Of a DNA stretch of 64,000 nucleotides, positions 45,808 to 57,445 are shown one piece after another. This stretch comes from Plasmopara viticola. Taxonomy: Eukaryota; Oomycota; Peronosporomycetes; Peronosporales; Peronosporaceae. The translations under genes and the position numbers were made by a program. The first letter of the stretch is position 1. Each line of letters opens with the position of its first letter. The stretch lies in assembly GCA_001695595.3 (NCBI GenBank), contig MBPM02000109.1:1-64000 (forward strand), in the 5' to 3' direction. Below the pieces are notes generated by a model, which was not told where the DNA came from, made no database searches, and was given only the letters and a program-made list of their open reading frames with translations.

Positions 45808-47650
45808 TCAGTCAAAGTGTAGTGTTCGAACGAAGCGGTATCGCCAAGTTAAGAAATTCAGATTTTTTTCGGTTAAGATAAAAAGCTTGAGTAGGTCGTG
45901 ATAGACCGGAGGTGCCATAATATGAAGGACTAAATCCCAGCTTGAAAGTACGAACTGGGCCTTCTTCGTTTGCTTCGAATAAGATAAAACATGATTGAAA
46001 AGAAGTCGAAGCATCTTTTTTGCTTTGCCTGTAGTCCTGTTGTACCAGGACGAGTATTGGCAACAAGACGACAGGCGCTGCGGTAGTTTGCCAATGTAGC
46101 AAGATGTTTAGAAATAGCCATGGCCGGGAGCATTAGTCCTGGGTTTGCTTCAAACGTGGCTAGTTGCTCAAGCGGAGGGCGATACGCTAAGCAAGAACGA
46201 GTCGATGTACCAAAGAGTTCACGGCGAGTCAATTTTTCGCAATCGTAAGGCAAAGCTCCAGGAGTAATTCGGTCGATGTACGCTGGTGTGGCAGCAGCGA
46301 CGGGAGTACTTCCAAGACAAGCTTCGTCAGCCTCCTCGCGGCAAAGTTCAAGATCGTACTGCCATTGGGTAACCTCTTCTTGCACATCATCATACCATAG
46401 TGAAGTATAGTAATTAGACTTGAAAAGGTCATCAGCACTTGCTGTGCCTCTCAATGCGTTAACATTGTAGTTAATCGCCGAAGTTTCAGCCACTTCAGCA
46501 CCGGAGCGACCATAAAGAGCTTTTTGATTGGATGTTGCTTTTGCATATAAAGGAGCGCTTGAGTTTATCACAGGCAACAAAATTTCTTCACTCATAAATT
46601 CGCTAGCGTCCATTCCCGACAGGGCGGAGTTAATGTCACTTCCATCATAATCCATACAGCGCTCGCCAGACTCGTCTCCTCCAAGATTTTAAGCTCATCC
46701 CGAACGCAGGAATACGGTTTACATGCTCAGCTAAGGACACTGCGTCTAAGCTCAGCTAGCTTAAGCTGAATGCGTTTGGTGCCCATATCGAAATAGCACG
46801 TTTTTCGAAATACGACTCTCGATACTTCGTTGATTTGGTCCGCCTTCCGGATGGAGTAAGGGATGCTATGATCTTTGATTGGTTTTCGGAACGTGGTGCG
46901 CCGCCTACGTGCGTTCTTCCCGCATATGTGCGGAACGGGCTTACCTCGCGGGAGCGCACTGTATATTTTGGACAAAATCAAGCACCAGCTGTTTGAGTCC
47001 CATCTACGAATTCTCCCCTTCGGGAAATTGAATCTCCGTCGGCATGGAAAAGCTCCGAGCTCGTTTCGTCAACCATAATGTTGCATGTTATAATCGAGTG
47101 ACGCCATTGTCAATTCGCATTCACCAAGAGGAAGTGGCGCCGCAAAAGGCGGCTGAATCAGCTACCAAGGAGGCATCTGGTATCTTTCCCATCCGAAGAT
47201 AAAATCCCAGTGGGTTTACTTCGTCTCTCCGCACGTGTATTCACAAGAATCACCTGGACTCTTCGGCGGACTCTGATACTGTCTATCAAATGGCTACCGT
47301 ACCGTTGCGAGACCCTTCTTTACCACGCCCCCCCCTCTCCTGCACCTGACGTCACGATGTCGGGCGAGGATGTGCCACCCGTCTTTCCATAGTTGGGGTT
47401 AATCGTCTTTTGCTAGCTCTTCAAGCACCTCAGCGAGGTGTTTACGCTTGATAGCATGTGGACAAAAGATCCACATACGATGCAGCTCTGCTGCGCTAGC
47501 CGGTGTTGGTGCTAGCTTGATCGCATTAAGACGCAAGGCGTCAAGGTTTTGAAGAGCGAGTTCAGCCTCGCTAGTCTCTAGCAATGAATCCCCTAGTAGT
47601 TGACGAGGAAACCCAGAGCGACGAGATGTAGAGCGTGACGTCACCAAGAT
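45808..47650 (-). pseudogene. LINE ORF1-like protein, degenerate
   Basis: Frames at 46,655-45,930 (241 codons, from MDYDGSDINSALSGMDASEF), 46,981-46,727 and 47,647-47,399 lie upstream of ORF2 in the same orientation, where ORF1 is expected. The first contains an acidic N-terminus and ends in a basic stretch (RSKRRRP). I see no zinc knuckle. Assignment rests on position and orientation rather than on a recognised domain. The frames are not contiguous, so at least two shifts are present. Confidence 0.5.
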
Positions 47651-48175
47651 TACGAACAGCTCGGAACTAATAAGCTCCTACGCGGATCACCATCTGCAGT
47701 ATGAGATACAAACTTCGCTCTGGGGAGTTAGAGTCCGTGCAAAGCACAGAGAGTCTCCACTGGAAGTTAAATCGGGCGAGATGTACCTCAATACACAGCC
47801 CAAATCATATGCAGTCCTCTACTTGGAACGTCATAAGTTGTAAACCCCTTGAATGAGGTACTTTAATTCTCTCCACCAGACCACTTTAAACAGTAGGTAT
47901 CAGACAACAACAAGGAAGTGAAAAGTCGAGGCGCGGTAGGAGATGAAAGAGTTGGAGCGAAAGTAACGACGACTTGTCAATGAAGACAGTTTGCTCGGCA
48001 ACCTACGGGAGCGACAGTGGCAGGGGGCGGCAAGGCGAGCGCAACGGAGACGACTGCAAAGAGTTGAGACCGAAGCGAGAGGCTTGGAGCGAAGGACAAC
48101 GAACAAACGGGGCTTGTGCGGTGTCGCAAGGTCGGACTTTTCTGTGTGGGTGCGCAGTCGAAGGCAAAATTGAGA

Positions 48176-48471
48176 CTTTGTATTGTATTGTATTACGTTA
48201 TCGCGTTGCCAAGTCATGCACGTGCTAGGCTCAGTCTAGCTAGTCCACGGCATAGAGTGGTGTCCGCATACGTCGGGTCTCGTTCGGCGGGCAGTACAGC
48301 CAGCACCGAGGTCGTGAGGGTCTTTTATTATTTTGTTTAGTTCTGACTTGGTAAGAGCCCAGGTGGCGCCCTGGTGCTAGAGACCTGCAGATGCCCGAGA
48401 GCACCTGCCCGAAGCGCGCGAACATTTAGCCCCCGCGCTTGGAAGGAGGGCGTCACCCCAACCCTACCCGA
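48176..48471 (-). mobile_element. Short LINE-derived element S2
   Basis: Reversed copy of the S family: tail TATTGTATTGTATTACG at the left, then the 3' segment, the same internal junctions (GCCCAGGTGGCGCCCTGGTGCT), and the 5' end GGGCGTCACCCCAACC at the right. A weak flanking repeat (TTGAGA at 48,170 and 48,475) may be the TSD. It lies directly beside the 5' end of the 41.7-48.2 kb LINE. Confidence 0.85.
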
Positions 48472-48479
48472 AGGTTGAG

Positions 48480-50090
48480 ATAATAATTGGTATAGAAAGC
48501 GTAGAGAAAGTTAGAAATCCATCTCTTAACTCCTTTATCAATTTTATTTTTTCTAGTTATTGATCACGGGACGTGACGAATTCAAAAATGTATGTTATTA
48601 ACGAGAAATTAATTATTGTTTTTAAGTACTACAAGCTCAAATTGATTTACAAACCTTTTTTTTGCGAGAGAAATAAACTCTATATCGCAGGCAAAGCTTT
48701 CAGGAGACTCACCTTGTCAATCGACATACTATATTTGTCGATTTATACTAAAAGCGATGTTATGCTCTTTACAACTAACACTTTTATACAGATGCTTGAT
48801 GTTGTATCGAGCATAAGGTCTCCGCTAATTCAAAAGAAATTTGCCAGCTGTGAAAATCGTTTTTTCTCGAAGGATGTACTTGCGACTGGCTTGCCACTGG
48901 TAGTAGAAGTTGATGACGGCCAAATGATGTCGACAATCAAGTTAATATTGCAACGAAAAAGACTATCGTCGATGCATCGTAAGTAAAAACTAAAGTTTTA
49001 TCCTCTTGACTAATCGAGGCTTCATACCCCGATGTGGAATAATTTGAAAAGTACTAGTTGATAATGCGTTTTCCTTCCATACCGTCCCAAGCTTTCTTAA
49101 TAAAAAACAGTGATTAGCCACGCTGCGCTTGTGAACGCCGCTTCAGCACCCCTGTGGTTCGCTTTGCTCGTGTCTTAATGACCGAACGCCAAAGGATGGC
49201 TCATTTATGAGCTTGGCGTCGGGCCTGTCTTTATAAGTATTGCGCGGCCCGCTTGACATTGAGCTGTTGAATTAATCTCCTTCACGCACTTTATCGGTAT
49301 GTGTACCGGCATGCATAAGGAGGTTTTTCCAAAACATATATTTTAATAGCATACATTAGCAGCAAATTGAGAGCAAGACCAGAAAGATAAGAAATGAATA
49401 TTGTTTCGAACTACAGTGTATTGATTGCCCACTTTATCTTGTTGGCTGATTGGAAGATTATATATCTTCCTCCACTCCCCTTCTTTGCAAAATACTAACA
49501 CACATTCAGCTGTTTTTCGAGAACAGTGTGAACATCGATAGCTCCTCTGGCGTTTACCCGCTATAAGACCAGACTGGGATTTTGAAGGCAGGCCGTTGCT
49601 ACAATGCCTATCAATGTTATATATGTAGCCACTGCTTAGCAAAACCCACCTCCGCGTAAGAGAGCCACAACGTTGGAAACTATTGAGTTTAACAACAGTA
49701 CCGTGGCTGTGAATATAACTTTGGCCAAATCTTTTCGATGTAGAATGTAGATATTGTGCTGTCGACGCACTTTTTTTGATTGTGTGATACCTGTGCATAC
49801 GGAGATACTTACGCAGAGAAAGCTCGTAAAATACTGTAAGAAACCTTAGTCTGAATCTTAAACCGTCTCGCGGGATAGCGTCATAAAATGGCGACTTTAA
49901 TGGCCAACTCAGCATGAGGCGAACGAATGCGAGCGCGTAGGTAGAGCAAAAGAAGAAGATAATTTTATGCAGTATTTGCTGAAATTATTGAGCATTCCGG
50001 GCCAAGTTTGTCAGAATTCAGCGCACAATTTAAAAGTCTCTTAGTAAAGGGCCAAATAATTTGCGTGTATGCAAAAAGCGACAATGATGC
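48480..50090. other. Intergenic unit upstream of gene G
   Basis: No gene. 48,680-48,930 aligns with 55,062-55,235, and 49,080-49,300 (GAACGCCGCTTCAGCACCCCTGTGGT) aligns with 55,490-55,620 upstream of gene J. It is therefore duplicated spacer. The 137-codon frame at 48,573-48,986 is not open in the counterpart. Confidence 0.65.
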
Positions 50091-50439
50091 GCGGTAATGA
50101 TGTAATGTAATGTGATACGTTATCGCGTTGCCAAGTTATGCACGTGCTAGGCTCAGTCTGGCAAGTCCACGGCATAGAGTGGTGTCCGCATACGTCGGGT
50201 CTCGTTCGGCAGGCAGTGCAGCCAGCACCGAGGTCGTGAGGGTCTTCCATTATTTTGCTTAGCTCTGACTTGGTAAGAGCCCAGGTGGCGCCCGGTGCTG
50301 GAGACCGTCGCGTCGAGGGTGAGACTCGTTAGAGACCTGCAGGTACCCGAGAGCACCTGCCCGAAGCGCGCGAGCATTTAGCCCCCGCGCTTGGAAGGAG
50401 GGCGTCACCCCAACCTTTTCCAAGCTGCGGTAATGATGT
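50091..50439 (-). mobile_element. Short LINE-derived element S3 with 13-bp TSD
   Basis: The element body is 50,104-50,426, flanked by an exact GCGGTAATGATGT (50,091-50,103 and 50,427-50,439). It has the same structure as S1 and S2: 3' tail TGTAATGTAATG at the left and 5' end GGCGTCACCCCAACC at the right. It sits about 200 bp upstream of the core promoter of gene G. Confidence 0.95.
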
Positions 50440-50642
50440 TGTAGACAAAAAGAGCTTGTTAGCAATGATGTGGCTGCAAGCGGGCCGCCGCACACTCTTT
50501 TATGTTGAAAAACGAGCTCTATTTTTTATAGAAAAAGGCTCGTTTTGAGCATGGCACTTTGATTATATTCTATATTTCCACTCGAACCGATCCTAGTTGA
50601 TCGTCGCATATCAGCTGGCACAAATCATGCCTATTCGATCTT

Positions 50643-50660
50643 GTTCATTCTCCATTTCTT
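50643..50660 (+). promoter_or_regulatory. Oomycete-type core promoter, gene G
   Basis: GTTCATTCTCCATTTCTT, 18 nt upstream of the ATG at 50,678. The Inr TCATTCT and FPR CCATTTCTT are both present. Confidence 0.75.
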
Positions 50661-50677
50661 CCAAATCGATAAACCTC

Positions 50678-51691
50678 ATGGGCTCTTTGAGTCTACGGTG
50701 TGTCGTGACGCTGACAATAGTCGCTCTGCTAGCAATCTGCAAGACTGCTGAGGTGACAGCGAGGGCCTCTGGTGCCGCGGAGCCCCACATCCATAGCCCT
50801 CCACGGCGGCGATGGCCTGCACGGCTCTTGCAGTCAGTCACCGCTTCGTCCATCATGACGAAACTAAAACATACATCACTGGGAAAGAGATTTTACCCAC
50901 AAGAATTCTTGCAACGCGCCAGCGATCGACAGGGCGCTGTGACTGACCTGTTTAAGACTCACAATGTCAAAGGCGTAGATGTCGATAGATTTTTTACGAG
51001 CAAGCGGTTCAAGAGGTGGGAAAAACAAGTCAAGAAAGCCTATGGGAACGACGCTGAATCAATGATGTTTTCAACATTGAACAATGAGCTTCGTTATGAC
51101 GACAACGGCGGAGTCGAAGCAATCCTTGCGCAGGCTTTTAAAAACAATAATCCGGATAATTTGGTTTACCGTTTTGAGGATCTGCTGCTCCAGGATTTAG
51201 CTGATGGCATGATCCGGAAAAGAAATGGTGGCGTTAGGGATTATGTGCGCTATGCGACCTATTGTGAATCGGTGCACAGGTATGTGGGTTTAAGAATGGG
51301 GAGAATGCTGGATACAGAGAATCTCGCTGAGCTTATTCGTGATTTTGACAAAAAAATTGCTGGGTCTTCAATTACGTTGTTTGACTATTTAGAGAAATAC
51401 TTTGAGATGATTAATCGTGCAAAGGGCATCACGGACGTTTTCGAAAGTCTGGGTCCTGTGAAAGGGTTCAATAACAATGCCTTTTTGATTGAAATGCTCT
51501 CCAAAACGGCGACCGCACTAGAAGGAAAAGTGGATTTCGCCAATTTTATGCTGACTACACTACGTAAGGCAAACTGGTCCGAGGAAAAAATCTCTTTATT
51601 GGTATTTAAGCTTGAGACACAAAAAATCTCGTCAGGTGTGGACCCAATAATTAAGGCGATGGCGAATCATCTGAGATCTGGTGGAACATAG
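50678..51691 (+). CDS. Candidate secreted RxLR-like/WY-like effector (gene G)
   Basis: An intact protein of 337 aa. The signal peptide is residues 1-28 (core CVVTLTIVALLAI, cut after VTA). The linker before the motif is shorter than in B, and RRWPARLL is at 44-51. Then come ASDRQGAVTDLF (81-92), FFTSKRFKRWEKQVKKAYG with W114 and Y122, and GGVEAILAQAFKNNN. A FEDLLLQDLADGM segment, DYVRYATY and GFNNNAFLIEML follow, and the protein ends at HLRSGGT. The loop that follows the YRG position in B is reworked (RMGRMLDTENLAELIRDF). One cysteine is in the mature part. The ATG is set by the promoter 18 nt upstream and by alignment with F and K. Role inferred as for gene B. Confidence 0.85.
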   Translation: MGSLSLRCVVTLTIVALLAICKTAEVTARASGAAEPHIHSPPRRRWPARLLQSVTASSIMTKLKHTSLGKRFYPQEFLQRASDRQGAVTDLFKTHNVKGVDVDRFFTSKRFKRWEKQVKKAYGNDAESMMFSTLNNELRYDDNGGVEAILAQAFKNNNPDNLVYRFEDLLLQDLADGMIRKRNGGVRDYVRYATYCESVHRYVGLRMGRMLDTENLAELIRDFDKKIAGSSITLFDYLEKYFEMINRAKGITDVFESLGPVKGFNNNAFLIEMLSKTATALEGKVDFANFMLTTLRKANWSEEKISLLVFKLETQKISSGVDPIIKAMANHLRSGGT

Positions 51692-53560
51692 CGATTCAAT
51701 AATGGGATGCATTAGTACGTATTCGGATAGTTTACACATGACGTACGATTACTCGCGTTGACTTTATATGTTGCTTATGCTGGTATAGTGTGTGTAGCAA
51801 AGCGAGTGTAAACATAAGTGCAGAGGGTCCTTTCTCTGTTGCGCAAGAGACTTTATCGAGAGAGCGGCGCCTAATACTCGGCTTGCCAGGAGAGCAAGGG
51901 CGTCATTTAAGCACGAGGTTTGCATGTCAACGAGTTACATATTTTTCGCATTAGAATGAGACGAATGCTCTCGCTTTGCATGTTTGAATTATGCTACTAA
52001 TATATTTAGTATTGTAATAGCTCTCAATTTCTTAACATTGCGTTATCGACGATTGTTCCACGATCGTTTCATTCGCCTTCTTGTCGTATTTAAAATTTAC
52101 CATTCAAAGCCTACCACGCGTTGACGGAGCTTACGGAATATTGCCCAGTATGCAGTAGTTATAAATTGAGGGTACAATATACATAAGCTTGATCCTTCGT
52201 CGCACACTCTATGCATTTTGCGCTCAAAGTCTTGTTTCGAATTGGTCAAAGAAGAAACTTTTTTTCATAGGCCAATTTTTTCTTAGGTTCACGCAGTTTT
52301 AAAACGAAAATTATACTTGTCAGCACGCGACTTTGCAACGATCTAAGTTGGTGTCGAGCTTAAGGCCCCCGTTGATTTATTCTAGAACACATCAGCTACT
52401 GGAGATCTTTTTCGTGACTGCCGTAAAAACTTATTACAGAAAAAAATGTAACACCCTTTGCAATGTAGGAGGGAGGACATTCAAAGTAGACGAAGACTAA
52501 AATTTTGTGGCCCTCTCTTCGCAGCTCTTGACCATCTGACCACGACGGGAGAAAAATTTGAGAGTACGGTGCTAGACGAGTCAACAAGAAAACAAATTAT
52601 AATTTTCTTTTTACCAAATCGGCACAAATTTCTTCAACCGTGACCAGCTGCGCTGCGCTTGTGCATCCCTTTTTAATTCCCCCGCGATTCGCTTTGCTTA
52701 CGTGGGTATATTAATATAAAATAAGAGGCTCATGGGCGAGCTCGATGCTGGGTCCTCCACCTAAAATTCTGCGCGACCCTAGCCCAGAACTCCAAGATCC
52801 TGGGACTCTCAATCACATTTTAATACGTTGATTAATTTTGTGGCTCTCATCAACGGTGCACATTAGTCAAGCAAAGCATAACTCATGGAAGCGACAGTAG
52901 ATTGTAGAAGCTGTGCTAATAACGCACTCTTTTTAAGGTGCGGAGCAGAGCGCAAAAAATAAAAAGGATATTAGAATTAGCACAATGAACGGCCTGGTCA
53001 CACCAATAAAAGTCGACTTTTTGCGTGTTGTGAGCCGGCTCAGCATAGTGCGAACGAACGCAAGCGCGCGTAGCGATCCGCGGGACAAGAAGATTCTTTT
53101 TTATGTAAGCGTGGTCAGAAAATATCGACATTCCGACGTCGTGCAGCTCAAACTTGATAAGGTATGAGAGAAATTATCACTTTAAGCATGTAGCAGTCAC
53201 AAATATTAAGCAGCACCTGAATGTGAGGGCCTATTCCATTAAGCTTTTATTATCGTATTGCAGTTAAGGGACTTATTCAGAAAAGGAAATACAGTTACCA
53301 CAGCCCTTGATTAGAGACTGTCGTGGCAAAGGCGATGTTTAAGGAAAACGAGTAGATCATTGGTAATCAAATTGTCAAATGCAGACAGACGTATGAGGCG
53401 ACTAGTCGCTGTCAGATGCGTAAGGAAAAACCAGTAGAAAATAGGTATCGCTCTAAAAGTGATATTTAAGCTGCAAACCTGCCAGTCAACGTTTTATCGT
53501 ACCAAAACTGTGGAGCAAGTCTGTCAGCATGTAAATATTGTTCAGGTGTCGTTTAGTGAT
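51692..53560 (+). other. 3' flank and spacer after gene G
   Basis: The conserved post-stop blocks are at 51,725-51,800 (CACATGACGTACGATTACTCGCGTTGAC) and 51,900-51,960. The degenerate GC-hairpin module lies near 52,765. The rest holds short frames on both strands with no recognisable feature. Confidence 0.65.
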
Positions 53561-53593
53561 TAATGTCTGCCAACTTCGAAGTCGACAATAATG

Positions 53594-54539
53594 ATGGCCT
53601 CAACGCGCTAACGATACGTCGCGACACTGAGATAGTCGCTCTGCTCACACTCTGTAAAGCTGCAACGGTGACGGCGAGAGCCCCAAATCCATGGCGTAGA
53701 TACGCTGCCTCTTACGAATTACCCCCGTTCTCGTCGACGATGCTCTAAGATTCGTTCGCAATGGCACCAGCCATAACAAAAATGACACATTAATCGATGG
53801 AAAAGAGACAAAAATTCTTGAAATTCGCCATCGATGGAGAGGGCTCTGTGATTGTTCTTTCATTATGATGGAAACAGCTTTTAACGACTAATTAATCTAA
53901 GACGCAATAAAAAAAGACTCGAGAAAGCCAATGGAAGTGAGTCTAAATAATCGATACTTATTACAATGTGTGGTTGAAGCAAAGATTGCGCGGGCTTTAG
54001 ATGATGAAAACTAGAGCTTCGCTGTGAAAATATGCTTTCAAGTATGAAAAATTACAATTTTGAAGGTGTGATATTTCTGTGCGCAATGCGCTCTATCTTG
54101 GTTCGGCAAAAGACCTAACCTTACATGAATTGCAGAACTTCTTGGGCATAGATACTTTCATTGCGTGCTTTGATGATTTTGAAAAGAAAAGTCTTTTTTG
54201 CTTTAAATACTGCTGGAGAATTAAATTAAAGTGTTAGTTCTCAAGTATCGGCCTTGAAAGGCTAGTAAAAGTTGTCTTAGAGATTTGGGTCTTGTGGAAG
54301 GATCCAACATCGACGCCTTCGTGTTAAATTGCAATTCTGATAAGACGACTAACGAAAACTGTAACGTGAACATTGTCGAATCCTGCTGGAAGAAGCGAAG
54401 TGGACGAATGTCTAAATTTGAGAAATTCTTCTCAAACTCAAGGACCAAAAGCTCCCGTATGGTCTCCATAAAAATAATAAATTCGGTGTTTAGCGCAGTA
54501 CACTATACCAAGCTGTTGCTAAATGGTCAAGCGCACTAA
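53594..54539 (+). pseudogene. Broken secreted effector, copy H
   Basis: The signal-peptide region is partly readable (RRDTEIVALLTLCKAATVTARA) but a deletion leads straight to a shortened motif region. TAA stops occur from 53,747 on. The W helix, the IAQA-type segment (AKIARALDDEN near 53,980) and the late DAFVLN segment near 54,310 are present only as frame-shifted pieces. The end, GGTCAAGCGCACTAA, matches the end of K and L. It is more decayed than A or F. Confidence 0.75.
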
Positions 54540-54744
54540 TACAACGATAAAAAAGAGATGACTTGACTCGTTTGCGCAAAACTTGCATGTCAACGTTTCG
54601 AGGCTCATATCGCAAACTTGTTCTTCGTAGGACGAGATATAAGGTGAGGATAGATAGGCTATCATTCTCGGCTCAAACATAACTTTGAGCAACATGATTT
54701 AAGAATGCAATGCGAGCTTATTCAATAAGATGTGAATGATTTTA

Positions 54745-54910
54745 CCTTCAACTTTGCAGAAGAAGTTCAATGCACATGACAACGGCAGAGTCGGAGCAAT
54801 AGTTGCGCAGGCTGTCAAAGACACAAAGACGCGTATCTTCGGACTTCTCTTGAAGGACCTACTGCTACAACAGTTGGTCGACGGCATGATTGTTCAAGTA
54901 TGTTAATGAA
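54745..54910 (+). pseudogene. Internal fragment of an effector gene, copy I
   Basis: About 50 codons read NDNGRVGAIVAQAVKDTKTR and then LLKDLLLQQLVDGMIV. They match the stretch VEAIIAQA...LLLQ.LVDGM that lies just after the W/Y helix in intact members. No signal peptide or C-terminus is attached. It is a remnant of another copy, lying only about 200 bp after the end of copy H. Confidence 0.7.
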
Positions 54911-56369
54911 ATATGCAAAATTTTCTGCATGGCAGAGAATGGGCGATGATCCTGTAATTTGTGAGTTGAAGAAAGTTCAGAAAATTCAGTAACTCCTTTT
55001 GCGATGCGTAAAATATCGCACCGAGATGTTTTTTTTACGAAATTAACCCCGAAAAAAAGACTCTATCTCGCCGATCGAGAAACAGTATTTGTCGACATAT
55101 ACTCAAAGCGATGCTATGTACTTTACAACTAACACTTTTTATACAGATGTTTGATCTAGTCGTCGAGCTTGAGCTTTCATAAGAAATTTACCGGCTGATA
55201 AGAATCGTTTCTTTTGCGCTACCCTTTTGTACGAAATTAATGACGGCTAGAGTTATGTCGACAACTATTTTAAAATTTCCAATCACGAAGGATGTTCTTC
55301 GATGCAATAAGACGACAAGTTTTGGCTAACTTTTGACGAGAAACCACGGAGTGGAAAGTAAAAAATGTGCGGTGCTAGACTCCACCAACAAAACAAACAA
55401 ACACATGGCGCTGATCACGAACGATAAGGCCTTCTCCTTGCAAAAAGTCATAGCTTTTCTTAACAAACGACGACGACCATCCGCGTTGCGCTCGTGAACG
55501 CCGCTTCAGCACCCCTGTGGTTCGCTTTGTCTAGGTCGTAGAATATCTTTAAAACGGTTGATTGATAAGCTCGGAGCTGAGCCCGCCTCTATAATCACTG
55601 CGCGACCCGCTTGACAACGAGCTAATTATCCACATAAATGTACGATGTTCAATCCCGTAGCTTTTATTGACGGTGCACAAATCTTTCGTCAATGTAGAAT
55701 GCAGAAACTGTGCTACTAACGCTCTTTCTTTAATTGTGCGGAGCCTGCCATATTGAAAAGAGGGAAATATACAAAATACTACAAGAAAACGCTGCCCATC
55801 ATCCATTTGCTGCGAAAAAGAACAGAGAATGGATCACAATCGATCGGCTTGGAGTCAAATTTATCGCCAAGTCGTTTGATCGACGGGATCGAATCCTGAG
55901 ACCGTCGTGCGGATTAGCGTAATCAAGAGGCGACTTCATGCGTGTTGAGGACCAACTCAGCATGATGCAAACGATTGCGAGCGCGCGGAGGCAAGTAAAA
56001 GAAGAAATCCATATACAATGCGTCAATTACAGTAAAACATTCCGAGGCCGGGCGCCCGAATTTGGAAGTTCTGTTTATAAATAATTTTGGCGTCACAGAT
56101 TAAGGTGAATGGGCCATAGATGCGCGGTAATGCTACTTACAGAGAAGGGGTTATTAATAATGTAGCCGGGTGTGGACGCGACGTCCCCCGCACACTTGCG
56201 TCGCGGCAGAGTACAATGATAACATTGTAGAGTCGTTTGATTGTTTTGGTCAAATTTCCTTATGATCCGATCCTTTCGAGACTAGATCGATTGTCGCATC
56301 AGAGATCAACAAATCAGCCCGTTTCTTTGTACCGAGAGAAGGGCGCAATTTGTGTCTTATCAATATCCC
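54911..56369 (+). other. Intergenic unit upstream of gene J
   Basis: This is duplicated spacer: 55,062-55,235 matches 48,680-48,930, and 55,490-55,620 matches 49,120-49,260. A further block near 55,920-55,985 (GGCGACTTCATGCGTGTTGAGGACCAACTCAGCATGATG) matches 49,890-49,930. No gene. Confidence 0.65.
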
Positions 56370-56387
56370 GTCATTCTTCATTTTACC
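56370..56387 (+). promoter_or_regulatory. Oomycete-type core promoter, gene J
   Basis: GTCATTCTTCATTTTACC, with Inr TCATTCT and FPR CATTTTACC. It lies 35 nt upstream of the ATG at 56,423. Confidence 0.8.
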
Positions 56388-56422
56388 TTCCAGTTACCAA
56401 GTCGACAAAACTTCTGGTCCCT

Positions 56423-57445
56423 ATGCGTCTACGGTGCGTCGTGACGCTGACTATGCTCACTCTGCTAGTGCTCTGCAAAGCGACCAAGGTGGCGGCAAGA
56501 GTCTCTGTAGCTAAGGAGCTTCAAATTCACGGCGTCGACACGCTGCCTCGAACCAATCATTTTCGTGTGCGGCGATGGCCTGCACGTCTCTTGGCGACGG
56601 GTCCAATCACATCATTTCTCAATTTTCTGAAACGTACGGCAGCGGGAGAGTGGGTCGACCCCGTGATTTATTTGAAACGCGCTTCCGATCGGAAGGATGC
56701 TGTGACTTTTCTTTTTAATCATCACAAGCTTGGAAGCGTTGATATAAATACTTTTTTTTTGAGTACGAAATTCCGGACGTGGGAACGGCAAGTCACGGAA
56801 GCTTATGGAGCCGAGGCGGACCAATTGATGTTGGCATCAATTACAGAGGGGTTTAGATATAACGGTAAAGGCAGAGTTGAAGCAATCATTGCGCAGGCTA
56901 TTGAAAACAACAATGCGCGTGACGTGGCTTTTCGCTTTGAAAACGAGCTGCTACAAAACTTGGTCGAAGGCATGAAGGCAGAACGGTTTCCACAAGAAAT
57001 GGATTTCGTGCGGTATGCACTCTATCGTGGTGCCGATCGAGGCGATGTGATTTCGAAAATGCAAAGATTGATGGACATAGAGATGAATCAGCAAGAGTGG
57101 TTTTCGAATCTCGAAAAACGGTTCCTTCCCGAGAAGGAGTCTCAGTTTGAACAACTAAGGTCGTACTTCATCATGGTCAGTGGCGGAAGGACGATAACGT
57201 TCACTTTCAAAACGCTGGGTGCTCTAGAAGGGTTCAACAACGATGCCTTTATGTTGAGTTTGCTCTATAATAAGGCAACTGACAAAGACGTACAAGTGGA
57301 CTTTGTCGAGTTCATGTTTCATGCACTGGACCACGAAAAATTGAGTATAGCTGAAATATCTGATATTCTTCTAAAGCTTAAAAGCCAAAAGCTTCCGTAT
57401 GATTTGCATGCAAAGCTGCTGAATCCGATGTCCGAGGCGATATAA
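56423..57445 (+). CDS. Candidate secreted RxLR-like/WY-like effector (gene J)
   Basis: An intact protein of 340 aa. The start is the ATG at the MRLRCVV position; the upstream ATG used in B and C has changed here. The signal peptide is residues 1-25 (core CVVTLTMLTLLVL, cut after VAA), with DTLP at 39-42 and RRWPARLL at 50-57. Then come ASDRKDAVTFLF (87-98), FFLSTKFRTWERQVTEAYG with W120 and Y128, VEAIIAQAIENNN and FENELLQNLVEGM. DFVRYALYRG and GFNNDAFMLSLLYNKAT follow. It stops about 14 codons before the end of K because ATATAA interrupts the tail that in K ends PLAPGQA. No cysteine is in the mature part. Role inferred as for gene B. Confidence 0.85.
   Translation: MRLRCVVTLTMLTLLVLCKATKVAARVSVAKELQIHGVDTLPRTNHFRVRRWPARLLATGPITSFLNFLKRTAAGEWVDPVIYLKRASDRKDAVTFLFNHHKLGSVDINTFFLSTKFRTWERQVTEAYGAEADQLMLASITEGFRYNGKGRVEAIIAQAIENNNARDVAFRFENELLQNLVEGMKAERFPQEMDFVRYALYRGADRGDVISKMQRLMDIEMNQQEWFSNLEKRFLPEKESQFEQLRSYFIMVSGGRTITFTFKTLGALEGFNNDAFMLSLLYNKATDKDVQVDFVEFMFHALDHEKLSIAEISDILLKLKSQKLPYDLHAKLLNPMSEAI

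Larger units (their letters stand above)
41700..48170 (-). mobile_element. Near full-length LINE, frame-broken, second family
   Basis: Minus-strand order: a GC-richer leader without a protein (about 48,170-47,900), ORF1-like frames (47,650-45,808), then ORF2 with endonuclease, reverse transcriptase and a C-terminal extension ending at 41,723. The domains are complete in order but split by stops and frameshifts. Both ends are approximate: no target-site duplication was found. The 5' side abuts short element S2. The sequence differs from the 39.9-kb LINE and from the 2.2-kb LINE, so at least two LINE lineages are present. Confidence 0.85.

Noticed and set aside
48573..48986. 137-codon plus-strand ORF
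   Set aside because: It lies in duplicated spacer; the counterpart at 55,062-55,235 has indels that break the frame.
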